The notes beneath the pieces were generated by a model. It did not search any database. It worked only from the letters and a program-made list of their open reading frames with translations, and was not told the origin of the DNA. This document shows positions 52,281 through 63,910 of a DNA stretch of 64,000 nucleotides, piece by piece. Where the stretch lies: contig CM019824.1 in NCBI GenBank assembly GCA_009763385.1, forward strand, positions 32,804,446-32,868,445, given 5' to 3'. Position 1 is the stretch's first letter. Each line of letters begins with the position of its first letter. The position numbers were made by a program, and so were the translations under genes. Source of the stretch: Coix lacryma-jobi var. lacryma-jobi (lineage: Eukaryota; Streptophyta; Magnoliopsida; Poales; Poaceae).

Positions 52281-54632
52281 GCACATTTAATATGATAAGA
52301 TTGGTAGTTTGTACATTGTTTCATTCTTAAAACATGGGTGATAAAATCAGAAGAGCATGAATTTGACAACGAGGGTTGAGTTGTTCAAGACTAAGTGATT
52401 AAAAGAGTGATACTCAAAGAACAAAGCATGTTGAGTTTTATAGATTGATTTAAAGTTGTAACTCAAATATTTTGATTCTTTTGATTTAACTGCAGAGCAA
52501 GACCAAGGGAAAGCTTTTGTAGAGAATGATCATTTACCTTAAAATATCACCTTCATTATTGAAACGCAGTGGCACCATGTGATGAGGGATAGATGATCTA
52601 TCATGACCCCTTCCTTTTATTTGAAGCTTCTCCTTATATCTTGAGCTTGTTCCTGAGCATCTTATCTCCTATGTTGCACTTTATCTTCCTCAACCTCTAA
52701 GCTATCCTTTTTCTCTCTCCTCATGAATTATGTTTGGACTTATTGCTCCACTTATTATTTTATTCCTGAAAGCATTAGTGGACAACACATACCCGAAGGG
52801 ATATACAAGTAATAACAAGGGTAGTGTTGTCATAGAGCTAAAGTCACTTTCTATGCTATAGAGAAGTTAATCTTGGCATTTTAATTAGCATAGAACTTGT
52901 ATCCCATATTTTATTTACCTTCATTGTTCACCGTTACTTCTTCTCTAAAGGATTAATTTATTTTGTATCTTAAGTTTGATTTTTAAGCTTAGAATTTGTA
53001 ATATCATTCAAACTTAAAGAGACAAAGTAACGGTGAGTAGAGAGATTGCAAACTTGTGTGTCGGGATGTTGACAGCTTCTTGATTGGGAGGTTGAGCATG
53101 GTTGTAGAATTTTTTGGAAGAGCTAGCCTTCCTCCCCACACTTAGACAAAGGCAAGTGTGAATGTTGAAGCATCCCTCGCGTTGTATTTGCAACTCCCAT
53201 GTTCTCAGACATTGTTCACCCTGCAGTGGTTAGTGACAAGAATACCCGAAGGGAACTAGTCCTAAGAACATAATAATTTTTTTAATTAATATATTTTTTT
53301 AATTTTTGTAAATTAAGACAAGATTCTAAATTTAAGAAGTCATAAGATAAGTACCGATTGACCTCTCAGCGAGGGCTCACAGTTTTAGGTTCGTTGAGCA
53401 AGACCTTTCTTTAATGGACACATACCCGAGGAAATATATAAAGTTGAAAAACAGGTTGTCCACTATTAAATTTATAATCCTTATCTATGCTAATGGGTAG
53501 ATGGATTTGGAATTGTTTTAGCATAGACATGATTCATCATAGTTCATAGACAACTTGGTGGCTGTATTGTTTCATGGTTCAAGGCAAAGTAGCTTATAGC
53601 AAAAGACAAAGTGAATATTCTTTGATACTTACAGTTCAGTGATGAATGAGTCATGTCTTTTGTGTGAAGTTGTTGGAGCACGTCCTATGCCTTGCTTCAT
53701 CCCAGTGTGAGTTCATCTCTTGACTTCCCCGTTTTGATATTGAGAGATTTCTGTAGGGGTTAGTCCAACAAAATAACCGATATCTACTAGAGAATACTCT
53801 TGGTTCAAAAATCAAACTAGACGCCATGTCTAATTTAATCTAGGAAGGCATTTTAACCTAAGCACCACGCTTAATTTAAAAAGCCTTTGAAAGTAAGATC
53901 AACACTCCTAGACTAAGCACCATGCTTAATTTAAAAGTTGTATGAACATACTCCAAACCTTAAGCATACTATAGTAAATAACAGTGGCATGAAAGCACTA
54001 CAGAGATTCACTTTAATGGAGATGGAAGAGTGTGATCAAGGTGAGTAGTATATATATATATATATTTTTCTTTTTAGATGCACATAACATGAGTGGATGC
54101 AAGTGATAAAAAATAAACATGTATGAGAGAACATAAACTAAATGGAGTGAATGTATGATGATATGCAAAGGATTAATAAGATAACTACTCATCGATTTAA
54201 AGTCCATGAGCAAGACTGACTCAACTCGATTAAACTTACCATGACTCACAATGGAATTGTGAGTGGTACAACGTCTGGTGTCATCACTCGTCACGTGCTT
54301 GAAAACTTGTAACGTTGACCTTCTTCGATCCATGTGGGAGTTTGTCGGAAAGTCAAAGTGACAACAATTGTCTATACCTTATCTGGTTGATTCCTAACAA
54401 AGTGGTTGAATGGATCTTGAGGCTTGAGCAAAGCCTCTGGACCCGCAACGTAGTTTCTCGGAAGTTTAAAACCAGTCATACACCTCACCCTGCATAAGAT
54501 CAAAACTATACAAAAGCCAGGGTGGGCCTGTTTGGATAAAGGGTGAATAATATATCTCAATTATCATATGTGTAAGAGTTCTCCTAGATGTTGAAAATGT
54601 ATTCTAGCTACCGTCCTTAATTACTCATTCAT
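52281..54632 (-). other. Element D interior, 5' part, non-coding
   Basis: No reading frame above about 100 codons and no domain. A third polypurine-like tract, AAGTGTGGGGAGGAAGG (minus, 53143-53127), is present. A (TA)n microsatellite lies at 54047-54064. The stretch next to the primer site would be the leader of the element. Confidence 0.6.
54047..54064. repeat. (TA)n microsatellite
   Basis: Nine or so TA dinucleotides followed by a T-rich run, inside element D. Confidence 0.85.
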
Positions 54633-54650
54633 TCCCCGGCAACGGCGCCA
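54633..54650 (-). promoter_or_regulatory. Primer binding site of element D
   Basis: TGGCGCCGTTGCCGGGGA on the minus strand, eight bases inside the LTR end. This is the characteristic Athila/Tat primer site and fixes the minus orientation. Confidence 0.85.
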
Positions 54651-54658
54651 AAAATGCT

Positions 54659-55124
54659 TGTTGACACTCCTTAATGGAATCACTCTAAGATAGACTTCAT
54701 AAACAATAACCTAGTGAAGGCACTAAGAAGTGTACGAGACACTACTAGCATCACTTAACGTCAAGTTGTCATCCCCAACATGAAACTAGCAATGTGATTA
54801 TATCATAGCACTGACTCTAAAGATAAATATTTACCCGCAAGCGCACAGATAAATACACCCGTTGTAGCAGCATTTTACCCAGAGATGTTCCAAGTATCGT
54901 TATTTATATTTAGCACTAGGAATGAAGTGAGATTAATAAGGACAAGAGCTACTCTACACATGTGATAGAAGAATTGAGAACAAAGCAAGAACACACTCCT
55001 CTATCCTAAACAGGGATCAGTCACAATAATGAGGTACACTATAAATGATAAAAGATCAATCTATGATAGTCCTTAGAGCATTTCAACTTAGACCAGGCAT
55101 GCGAATTAGAATAGACATTATATG
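54659..55124 (-). repeat. 5' LTR of element D, cut by element C
   Basis: Nearly identical to 46950-47414. Broken after CATTATA, where element C begins; the left target duplicate is probably TTATA (55120-55124). The rest of the LTR must lie right of the window. Confidence 0.9.
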
Positions 55125-57068
55125 TCACTCCCCGAAATTTGCATTTCTGAAATTAGAGTTAAAATGATTTATTTATGAATTTTTGTGCTCATAAAATGTA
55201 GGGAAATAAAAAAATTTCTCTAAATTAAAATTTATCCTAGGGTTTAGAAATATGTTTGTGCATTCATGTTGGTGCATTTGAGTTTTGTGATGTGTGGTTT
55301 TGGTTAAAATCCAATTTGAGATCCAAATGATTTAAAAATGAATTAAAAAAGGGTTTTCGAAATAAAGACTTTTTGTTTTTCAAAAGTTTGGAAAAGTTTA
55401 AGTTTCAAAAACTTGTTGTTCTCCCAAAGTTTCAAATCAGAAGTTTGAAAGGATTCAAGTTAGGTTTTGAGAAATGATTTGGAAAAGGTTTGAAAATAAA
55501 AAGAAAATGCAAAAACCTTTCCTTTCTCCCTCTCCCTCCTCTTCTCCTCTTTTGGCCCGAAACCGTCCCGCCGGCCTGCTGCTCGGCCTGGCCCTTTCTT
55601 CCCATCGGCCCGCACCTCTCTCCTTTTTTCGGCCTGCTGCTGGCCCGGTCCGGCTCCCTTCTCCCGGCCCTCTTCCCTTTCCCTTTTCTCCTCCCGCGCG
55701 GCCCAACTCTTGGCCCAAGCGGCCTGCTCATTCCCTCCGCGGCCCAGCGAGCGCACTTCAGCCCAGCTGCAGAGCAGAAGCCCACGCACCCTCTCCTCCC
55801 TTGTCTCTATGACACTCCGGCCCCGCATGTCATCTGCTCAATGGTGCACGCAGTTCTCCCTCTCCTCGCCGACAGATCGGGTCCACCGGTCAAGTCTCTC
55901 CCCTTCCTCGAGTCTGACCAGGACTCTGCTCACCGAATTCCCCTATGCCCCAACTCCGCCTCCTTCCTTGCCATATCTACCACGCCAAGGACTCTATAAA
56001 GATCCTTGGTCCTTGCCGCCTCTCCCCTTTCGAAAATCCGAGCTCCTCGTGCCCTAGTTCGCTCTAGCCGCGATCTCCGCCCTAGCCGAGATCCCGCCGC
56101 CGTTGCCTTTGTCCTCCGTCGCTCCACCGCTGCCATAAGCTTGCCTCCGAGCTTTGCCTTGGTCTCGAGAAACCGTAGGTACCTTCTCTCTCTTTCCCTC
56201 CCTCTGGAACCGCTGACAATTCCTCGCCGGACTTGCAGACAAGCCGCCGCCGCCTCGCCTTGTCCCACGTCGACCAGAAACCCACGCCGGCCTCATCTTC
56301 ACCCTGGGTGAGTCCGCACCGAGCTCCTGAGTCCCCTCGTTCTCTCCCTGCTTTAATCTGTGAACCCTAGCCCTAATTCCGAGCCCGCTGCCTAACTCCG
56401 GCCATGGAGCCGCCGCGTCCGCCCTAACTCCGGTGGCCAGCGCCGCTCCCTCTCCCTGGCTCTAATCTGATCCCTCCATTCCAGATCCAACGCCCAGAAA
56501 CACACAATACCCCTTCGATGTCGGTTTTGCACATAAACCCTTACAATTTCTTGAACCTCAACCCGCACTCCAAATTGCACTATGCACTGAGTCTGCGTAA
56601 TCTTGCGCCCAAACCCCAATGTTTTCTTCTTAATGAGGCGCAGTCCATCCGAATTTCAATTTCGTTTTATTTATTTTAAATCTGCAAATTCAAAGTTTGA
56701 TTTATTTACAAAACTGCCACCAGATTCAAAAGCCTATAACTTCTTTGTTTTAACTCCGTTTTAGTCCGTTCAACTTGCATTAGATTCATTTCAAAAAGAT
56801 CTTTCAAAATAAATAACTTTACCTACTGTCTTTTATAATTAAAAATTGAGTTAAAGTTAATCTAGTAATTAGTGTCTTTAATCTAGTTTAGTTCATAATT
56901 TTTCCGTTATAGCTCCGATTAGCGTGATCTTCGCGTCTGTGTGTTCGTAGCGAATCGTAGATCAGTTTTCAAAACTCTTTATTTATTTATTTATTGATTG
57001 GTGTACTGTCCTAATCATAGGCTATGTTTGCTTTGCATGACTGCCTTTGGATGCTTGTGTGGTGTCCT

Positions 57069-57188
57069 ATGATCGTATGTCCAGTCGGTGAGTTATATGT
57101 TGGTGATCAAGAAGAAGTTTATGATCTAGAGATCGTGATCAAGAGTCAACCTTTGGAAGTCTATGAGTCAACAGAAGAAGGATCTTGA
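57069..57188 (+). CDS. Putative acidic frame in LTR C, stops before the donor
   Basis: 39 codons from ATG 57069 to TGA 57186-57188. The segment after 57084 (acceptor TGTCCAG, phase 1) aligns in position with exon 2 of the other LTRs and is acidic (GDQEEVYDLE, EVYESTEEGS). A GC-type donor TTAAG|GCAAGT follows at 57195, as in the other LTRs, but two stops (TGA, TAA) precede it in this frame. Either the C version terminates here or it is decayed. Confidence 0.3.
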   Translation: MIVCPVGELYVGDQEEVYDLEIVIKSQPLEVYESTEEGS

Positions 57189-57786
57189 GTTTAAGGCAAG
57201 TATATCATGGGACCATCCTTGTTACCTATTCACCGTAATCACTTAATTCATATTGCATGTGTCTACCTTGATGCCTATATAGATTTATCCTAGATGTTTG
57301 ATCTTATACCTTGATAACCATGGGTATGCATTGGATAGCTTGATGCTAGTGCTCAACTTAAACTATGATCATGTAAATTTGTTTTAATGATATATGTGAC
57401 ATGATAAAATTTGGCTTTTATAGCAACATGGTTTAGGAACTACTATAAGGGATCACCCGGGACAACAGTGCAACCATGGGAGTTATATGGCTATGACCTT
57501 AGCTCAGTATGAGGACCTTTTCTAGCTTGTTAGTGGACACCTGTATAGGCGCGTTGGGTCTTGCCGAGCTGGATTTAGGGCGGCTTCTTTCTCCTTGCCT
57601 GCGTTGCCGCAAGGTTGAGAGACCCTTCTTCCCCTTGCCTTAAGACCTAGCGGCCCTAACTTGTTAGACGAACCTTTGAAAGGCTGCGCAGTGAACCCAG
57701 CCATGCACCTTGGCAGTGTGATATGGGACTAGCTATCCCTGGCAAACGGGAATCACTACTCATCGGGTAAAGTGTACAACCTCTGC

Positions 57787-57835
57787 AGAGTGTAAAACTG
57801 ATATATCAGCCGTGCTCACGGTTACGAGCGGCCTG
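57787..57835 (+). other. Conserved palindrome block in LTR C
   Basis: CTGATATATCAG (57798-57809) plus CCGTGCTCACGG, matching LTRs A and B over roughly 50 bases including the preceding CTCTGCAGAG. Confidence 0.6.
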
Positions 57836-58043
57836 GAATTCTTATGGTATAGTTGTTGCTATAAATAATGGTAATAATGATGATGATATTTATTCAATGG
57901 ATACATGTTTACTTGATCATATGTTTAACTTGGGATGGTTATACTTTGATGCAACTTAATGCTAAAATTATGCCAACTAAAAGCTAATGCAGTTAAACCA
58001 GTGTCAGCCTTTTTGAGCCTCATGAACCCCATGTTATATTTGT

Positions 58044-58062
58044 TAAGTACGAGATGTACTTA
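58044..58062 (+). ncRNA. Conserved hairpin in LTR C
   Basis: TAAGTAC-GAGAT-GTACTTA, a perfect 7-bp stem. Relative to the TGAGTAC/GTACTCA of the Tekay-like LTR, one base pair has changed on both sides (G-C to A-T), which keeps the stem. Confidence 0.5.
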
Positions 58063-58366
58063 TGCTTGCTTTACTTTTCAATACTTTGGAAAAATCCCGG
58101 ATGGGTACCAGTTTGCTAGAAGTTGGAGAAGTTGGGCTTGTGATCAACCAGTCAGTTGTCCCTGTGAAGTTGGTGTCTCCATCTAAAGATCGGAGTGTCT
58201 TTCCGCTGTCTGCTGTTTAAGGTTATGTTCTTTTGTTTTATATACGTTATATATGTGCATTGTCTTTCGAGATTACCCTTTATTTGTAGCTATATGTGAG
58301 ATTTGACTTCCTGGGCTCACATATGGTGTATACCTGGTTTTGTTTTTAAAACCGGGTGTGACAAAG

Positions 58367-58380
58367 TGGTATCGAAGCAA
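58367..58380 (+). promoter_or_regulatory. Primer binding site of element C
   Basis: TGGTATCGAAGCAA starts three bases after the LTR. It resembles the initiator methionyl-tRNA site used by chromoviruses. Confidence 0.7.
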
Positions 58381-59733
58381 TGCTGACTGTAGGACGCAAG
58401 CCTAGTTAGAAACTGGTCGTTTTAAGCTTTTGAAAATTGCTATAGAACTCTTGTTCTATCAACCTTGATATTTTCTTCTCTATTGTAGCTTCTACCCTTG
58501 TTATTTGTCTCCTCCTTGTTGCTTAATTTTAAAATCTTGTTCTCCCTTTCACTCCTTGTCTTGATACTCTTTTAAAATCTTCCCTTGCCACCTTTTTGTT
58601 TTGTCAAAAGTGGAGCTTAGGATCTTTGCCCTTTACGAAGAGAACGTTAGTATCGCAAGTTGAGTCATTGTTTGAAAAGTGAAACTTTGTGGTTCAGTTG
58701 CCTTGTTATTATGCACATGTTGTTTCAGATCTTTGTAATGAGTGCAATGATTTTGTGGGTTTCCTCACAATCCCATTTAGGTTTAGTTGATAGGTTTTAT
58801 GCATAGAAGGTTGGGTTTCTGTTTCTTCTGTTCCCTCTATCCTATCTTTCCGGAGCAGTCTGTCTTTATCAGCTTATATCTTTGTTTATGGATGTTCAAA
58901 AATCATGGAACAATTCTGGACACAAGTAGACTTCATGATCTTTCTCTGAGCGCAAGAACCACCCTGATAGCTATTATGGTTTTGGAGTTATGAAATTCAC
59001 AAGTTGATGCATCTGTGCTGTCTGGAATTTGGAATAGTTTCTGTTGTCTGCTGTTTTCGACGACCTTAACTACAGAATCTGGAAAAGTGTTCTACATAAA
59101 AGTTGTAGAGAATTTCATAAACTTTCCAGAAAGGTAAACTGCAACTTCATTGGATAAACAGAGCTCGAGCTATGGCTGTTTTACTACACTGTTGTTTTGC
59201 TACTCGCGAGAAATTTCAGAATTCTTGTTGTTACTTTTACATATGAGTTTCTCTGGGAGACCAGAAGTTGGTTATGGTTGTCAACATGCTGGAAATAATA
59301 TGTAAGCTACCCTTGGTACCCCTAGTTCAACCCTTTTTAAGGGGGGTAGCCAAGATAAAGGAGTCACAAGAAGAAGGTTTCTTGCATCCTAGTGTTTCTC
59401 TACGAGGTGTTATCTCTATGGTTGAAAAGTCACTATCAAGAGCAGTTATCTTCTTGCATGGGTTTAGTAACATGTGGGATTGTTTTCAAGAAGCTCAAGT
59501 ATGCATCAAGTTTGATCTTTGTTGCAAGATGAGGGTCGATCTTCAACATACCCAGAGCAAGTTGGTTTTGACCATCTATAAGTCGACTCCACGAAGACTC
59601 AGAAAGCCTCACTGCTACACCGATCATGATAAGAACGATGAAGTTACTCGAGAAAGTGCGGATGAAAGTTCAAAGCCAGAGTATCTCTATCTCTTTGTTC
59701 TTCTTCTTCCGAATCTGGAGGACGAGATTCTCT
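58381..59733 (+). other. Interior of element C, no recognised gene
   Basis: About 1.35 kb. The longest frame (59268-59804, plus strand) runs through the polypurine tract into the LTR, has no recognised domain and is probably a remnant of the pol 3' end plus spacer, ending in the common pre-LTR motif LEDEILLRG. No gag, protease, RT or integrase motif is visible. Confidence 0.6.
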
Positions 59734-59748
59734 TAAGGGGGGTAGATT
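59734..59748 (+). promoter_or_regulatory. Polypurine tract of element C
   Basis: TTAAGGGGGGTAGATT directly before TGTCACACCCCG of LTR C2. Confidence 0.8.
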
Positions 59749-60836
59749 TGTCACACCCCGAAATTTGCATTTCTGAAATTAGAGTTAAAATGATTTATTT
59801 ATGAAATTTTGTGCTCATAAAATGTAGGGAAATAAAAAATTTTCTCTAAATTAAAATTTATCCTAGGGTTTAGAAACATGTTTGTGCATTCATGTTGGTG
59901 CATTTGAGTTTTGTGATGTGTGGTTTTGATTAAAATCCAATTTGAGATCCAAATGATTTAAAAATGAATTAAAAAAAGGGTTTTTGAAATAAAGACTTTT
60001 TGTTTTTCAAAAGTTTGGAAAAGTTTAAGTTTCAAAAACTTGTTGTTCTCCCAAAGTTTCAAATCAGAAGTTTGAAAGGATTCAAGTTAGGTTTTGAGAA
60101 ATGATTTGGAAAAGGTTTGAAAATAAAAAGAAAATGCAAAACCTTTCCTTTCTCCCTCTCCCTCCTCTTCTCCTCTTTTGGCCCGAAACCATCCCGCCGG
60201 CCTGCTGCTCGGCATGGCCCTTTCTTCCCATCGGCCCGCGCCTCTCTCCTTTTTTTGGCCTGCTGCTGGCCCGGTCCGGCTCCCTTCTCCCGGCCCTCTC
60301 CCCTTTCCCTTTTCTCCTCCCGCGCGGCCCAACTCTTGGCCCAAGCGGCCTGCTCATTCCCTCCCCAGCCCAGCGAGCGCACTTCAGCCCAGCTGCAGAG
60401 CAGAAGCCCACGCACCCTCTCCTCCCTTGTCTCTATGACGCTCTGGCCCCGCATGTCATCTGCTCAACGGTGCACGCAGTTCTCCCTCTCCTCGCCGACA
60501 GATCGGGTCCACCGGTCAGGTCTCTCCCCTTCCTCGAGTCCGACCAGGACTCTGCTCACCGAATTCCCCTATGCCCCAACTCCGCCTCCTTCCTTGCCTT
60601 ATCCACCACGCCAAGGACTCTATAAAGATCCCTGGTCCTCGCCGCCTCTCCCCTTTCGAAAATCCGAGCTCCTCGTGCCCTAGTTCGCTCTAGCCGTGAT
60701 CTCCGCCCTAGCCGAGATCCCGCCGCCGTTGCCTTTGTCCTCCGTCACTCCACCGCTGCCATAAGCTTGCCTCCGAGCTTCGCCTTGGTCTCGAGAAACC
60801 GTAGGTACCTTCTCTCTCTTTTCCTCTGTAACACCC
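59749..60836 (+). repeat. 3' LTR of element C, cut by LTR B
   Basis: Matches 55125-56195 with few differences, including the TATA box (60621-60626). It is broken within the CT-rich run after GGTACCTTCTCTC, where LTR B begins. The rest lies right of the window. Confidence 0.9.
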
Positions 60837-62659
60837 CGGGTGTTTAATTAATTAAAATAAATTAGAATTTAATAAGGAAATGGCCAAAACCCTAGACGGA
60901 GGAAAAATCTAACCAGATGTTTGTTGCATTCATGCCGTTGCATAATTTTTATTGGGTGAAAAAGAATTTATCTAATCCCGAATAGAGCGAATCGGTTTTA
61001 TTCTATTTAAGAATTAAATAAAAGGTTTATGAAATTTTTACAAAATCAAACTCAAGTTTTATTTCCAAAATCTAGGAAAATATTTTCTAAACTTCACAAA
61101 GTTTACTTGGTTTCAGACTGATTTAAATTTTGTTTTCAAATGAATTTAGAAAAGAGAAAAAAAAAGACAAAGCCCTCTCTCCCCCTCCTCTCAGCCCACA
61201 GCTTTCGCCGGCCTGCTCCCCTCCTCGCGGCCCATTCAGAGATCCGGCCCGCTTCGCCACCTCCCTCCCGGGCCGCCTCCTTCTCCCTCCCGCTCCTGGC
61301 CCAGCAGAAGCCGCATGCCCAGCTTTCCTTCCCCGCCCTTCGCGCGACCAGAGCGGGTGCTCAACTCTCCGCTCCCCTCGATCGGTCTACAAAACCGAGC
61401 CAGCCGCCACCCCACCTCCCTCCTCGCCCTACAAAGCCAATCCCGAGCACCGCCGCGTTCTCATCTCTTCGGTTGCTTCTCCCGAGATCCCTCTCGCACG
61501 CCACCGCCATTGCCGAGCTCGGGCGAGCTCGGTTCTACTCGGAAGAAGTCGCCGCGGGCCGTCCCTTCGTCCCCTGCCGAACTCGCCGAGCCGTGACATA
61601 CCCAGGGGTCTCGTCTGCGGAGACCAGGAGCGCCGAAACGTCCCCAACCAACCTCGTCGGCGCAACCGTACTGTCTCCGCCACGGACACCTCGTTCCGGC
61701 CCCAAATCGGCGTTTCCGACTCCATCCCCGAGCCCGCGGTGAGCTCCTCGTTCCCCTCCACACTTAATCGCAATTTCTAACGGTCCCTAGGGCATGGTCC
61801 GAGCCACGCCGCCGAGCTTGCCATGGCGCCGCCGCCGCAGCGTTCCCCGCCGCCGCGCACTGAGCCGCCGGCGGTCACCCCACCCCTCAGATCGCCCCTG
61901 CACCATCCGATCTTAGATCTACGGCTAAGATTAGAACCCTGCTGCGAACCGGTATAGACCGAGTCCACCGAGCCGTGGACGCAGTCCACACCGGCCGCGT
62001 CAGCCAGTTCACAGCCACGCGGTGCACCGCACCAGTCACACGGCGCCACGCGGCGCACACGTCAGCCAGGGCGTGACCACGCTGACCGCCCCAGATCTTT
62101 TGTAGAAAAGCCCCTCGGTTTTCCACGAACCAACCCGCCGTCCAGCAAGCCCTGTGCGCTGAGCCTGCGAATTTATTCGCTTTGGACCCTGCGTTTTCCT
62201 GGAAATGAGGCGCGGTCCACCCACAGCCGACTGCCCCTGATCTAATCTCAGCCGCTCATCACCAGATCGACGGCCGAGAATAGCCGATACCCCTTCGCCG
62301 ATGCGCTTTTGTTAAAGAGCCCCTGTCTTTTCCGGAAATCAACCCGTCGTCCAGCCGGCACTATTCACTGAGTCACGGAAACCTTGCATCCTAGCCCCTG
62401 TACTTCTCGGTAAATGAGTCCCGATCCTGTTGCCTTTTTAATTCAGTTTTCTTTTATTTAAATTACGAAAATGAGTTCAATCTAATTACAGTTTTGCCAC
62501 TCAGATTCAAATGCTCATAACTTTTGCGTTTTAACTCCGATTCGACCCATTCAACTTGCGTTAGATTCATAATTTCGTTCTCTACGCAGTAGATCTATTA
62601 GTTTACTGTTTTCATACTGTTTGTTGTACTGTTATTTATTTCTATGTATTGTGCCATGT

Positions 62660-63910
62660 ATGTTGATTGGGCCAGAGAGTGCGGAGTACGAGGACGCTCC
62701 AGACCATCCTTGCGACCCAGTTGATTCGACCCAGTCCGAAGGCAAGTGTCCTTGAACATCTTGCACCTACTTTATTTTACTTTTGGTACTAGAGTAGTTA
62801 GATCTTGTACATGCATGCTTGTCATTAATTTGAATCCCATGTTAGGGTTTACTAGAATTTGTATATATTATCCTTGTCGCCTGTTTTGGGATGTTCGGGT
62901 AGGTGTCTTGCTTAGCCCTGCAGTCATGGATGGGATGGGAGTTAAAATATTTATAAACTTGATTAATGAACTATGAAACGAATGTGGACATGGTAATTTT
63001 GTAGTAACATGGTTATTAGGTAAATCCGGCAGGATGGACCCGTATTGGTGGTTTTGTGCCGTGGGACTCGGCAGCTGCTTTTGGTTTTTGGTTCTGGGCG
63101 AGTGCTAGATTTATCCTGCCTGGATCCCTAGGACCCGGTTCTTGGACAAGTAACCCGGCAAAACAGCGCAACCATGAGATCTGGATGGGCTGGACCTGGC
63201 TAATTAATTAGAAACCTTTAAGTTGAGGGTCCACATGGGGTTTGTTTTAGTGGCTCACGAGGGGGCCCTGGGGGTCGTAGACCTTTGTACGGGGTGAAAC
63301 CTTAGAGGTACGTGTGGAATGGACTTGGAGGGGGCTTTGTAAAGGCCTTGCAGTGCAACCCGCTATGCACCTCGGCAGTGTTTAGCGTGACGGGAACTGC
63401 ACGACTCATGGGTAATGATGTGCAACCTCTGCAGAGTGTAAAACTGATATATCAGCCGTGCTCACGGTCACGAGCGGGCTTGGACTTCTTTGAGATTAGT
63501 TGGTTACTGGTTAGTTTTGGGTTCGGGTCATCTGATGGACTTCAGGTGTTGGTTGCTCGGTGTGACTCCGAGTGTGGTTTGCTCGGTGTGATTCCGAGTG
63601 TGGTTTGCTCGGTGCGACTCCGAGTGTTGTTACTTTTCTACAGTATCTGTGGCTATAACCTAGTAAATAGGTGCATAGGATTAATAGGATTAATAGGGTG
63701 TGTCGCTTTAGGCGCTTGAGTCAACAAAGTCAGCCTACCTTTGTTATAAGCCTCATAAGCATATATTTCCTACACTTGCGGAGTACATTTCGATGTACTC
63801 ACCCTTCCTCTTTGTCCCCCCTGCTACCCCACCCAGACGCTGGAGACTACACGTACGAGGAGCAGGAGTATCTAGAAGACGGAGGCTACGACCCTGACGA
63901 CCTGTACTAG
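62660..63910 (+). CDS. Putative spliced acidic microprotein in LTR B (exons 2 and 3)
   Basis: Exon 2 is 62676-62741 (66 bases, the same as in LTR A), after GGGCCAG and ending CGAAG|GCAAGT. Exon 3 is 63837-63910, after CACCCAG and ending TAG. Both borders are phase 1; the 1095-base intron is of GC-AG type. From the in-frame ATG 62660 just before exon 2 the unspliced-start product would be 51 residues; a first exon upstream was not resolved. The last 16 codons (EQEYxEDGGYDPDDLY) match LTR A except one residue, while six bases differ, five of them silent. Confidence 0.45.
63532..63632 (+). repeat. Minisatellite in LTR B
   Basis: Three to four units of the GTTTGCTCGGTGTGACTCCG type, period about 28 bases, related to but shorter than the array in LTR A. 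Confidence 0.75.
63781..63800 (+). ncRNA. Conserved GAGTAC hairpin in LTR B
   Basis: GAGTACAT-TTCG-ATGTACTC, identical to LTR A, 36 bases before the last acidic exon. Confidence 0.55.

Larger units (their letters stand above)
46950..55124 (-). mobile_element. Non-coding Athila/Tat-primed LTR element (D), interrupted
   Basis: Minus-strand element. Its 3' LTR is at 46950-48684, its interior at 48685-54658 and its 5' LTR starts at 54659 and is cut at 55124 by element C. The primer site TGGCGCCGTTGCCGGGGA (minus, 54650-54633) is typical of Athila/Tat. The interior has no gag or pol domain on either strand, so it is a large non-autonomous derivative. It inserted into LTR E; the left flank ends GCGGT. 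Confidence 0.85.
55125..58363 (+). repeat. 5' LTR of element C
   Basis: 3239 bp, TGTCACTCCCCG to CGGGTGTGACA. AT-rich start; GC-rich section with TATA box (TATAAA, 55995-56000) and a leader free of ATG up to a good donor near 56309; AT-rich middle; acidic frame at 57069-57188; palindrome block (57798-57830); hairpin (58044-58062). The overlapping open frames at 55432-56302 on both strands look compositional. Confidence 0.92.
55125..60836 (+). mobile_element. Chromovirus-like element C, long LTRs, no pol
   Basis: LTR C1 (55125-58363), primer site, a 1.4 kb interior without gag or pol, polypurine tract, and LTR C2 from 59749, cut at 60836 by LTR B. The LTR shares the GAGTAC-type hairpin, palindrome block and GC-type donor with LTRs A and B, so it is of the same broad chromovirus group. 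The interior is far too short for Pol; this is a deletion derivative needing proteins in trans. Confidence 0.85.

Noticed and set aside
55432..56302. Frames in LTR C, repeated at 60059-60683
   Set aside because: They occur in both LTR copies simply because the LTR is duplicated. Reading frames differ between copies through indels.
61130..62224. GC-rich frames in LTR B, up to 216 codons
   Set aside because: Same compositional artefact: overlapping frames on both strands, no conservation with the matching part of LTR A.
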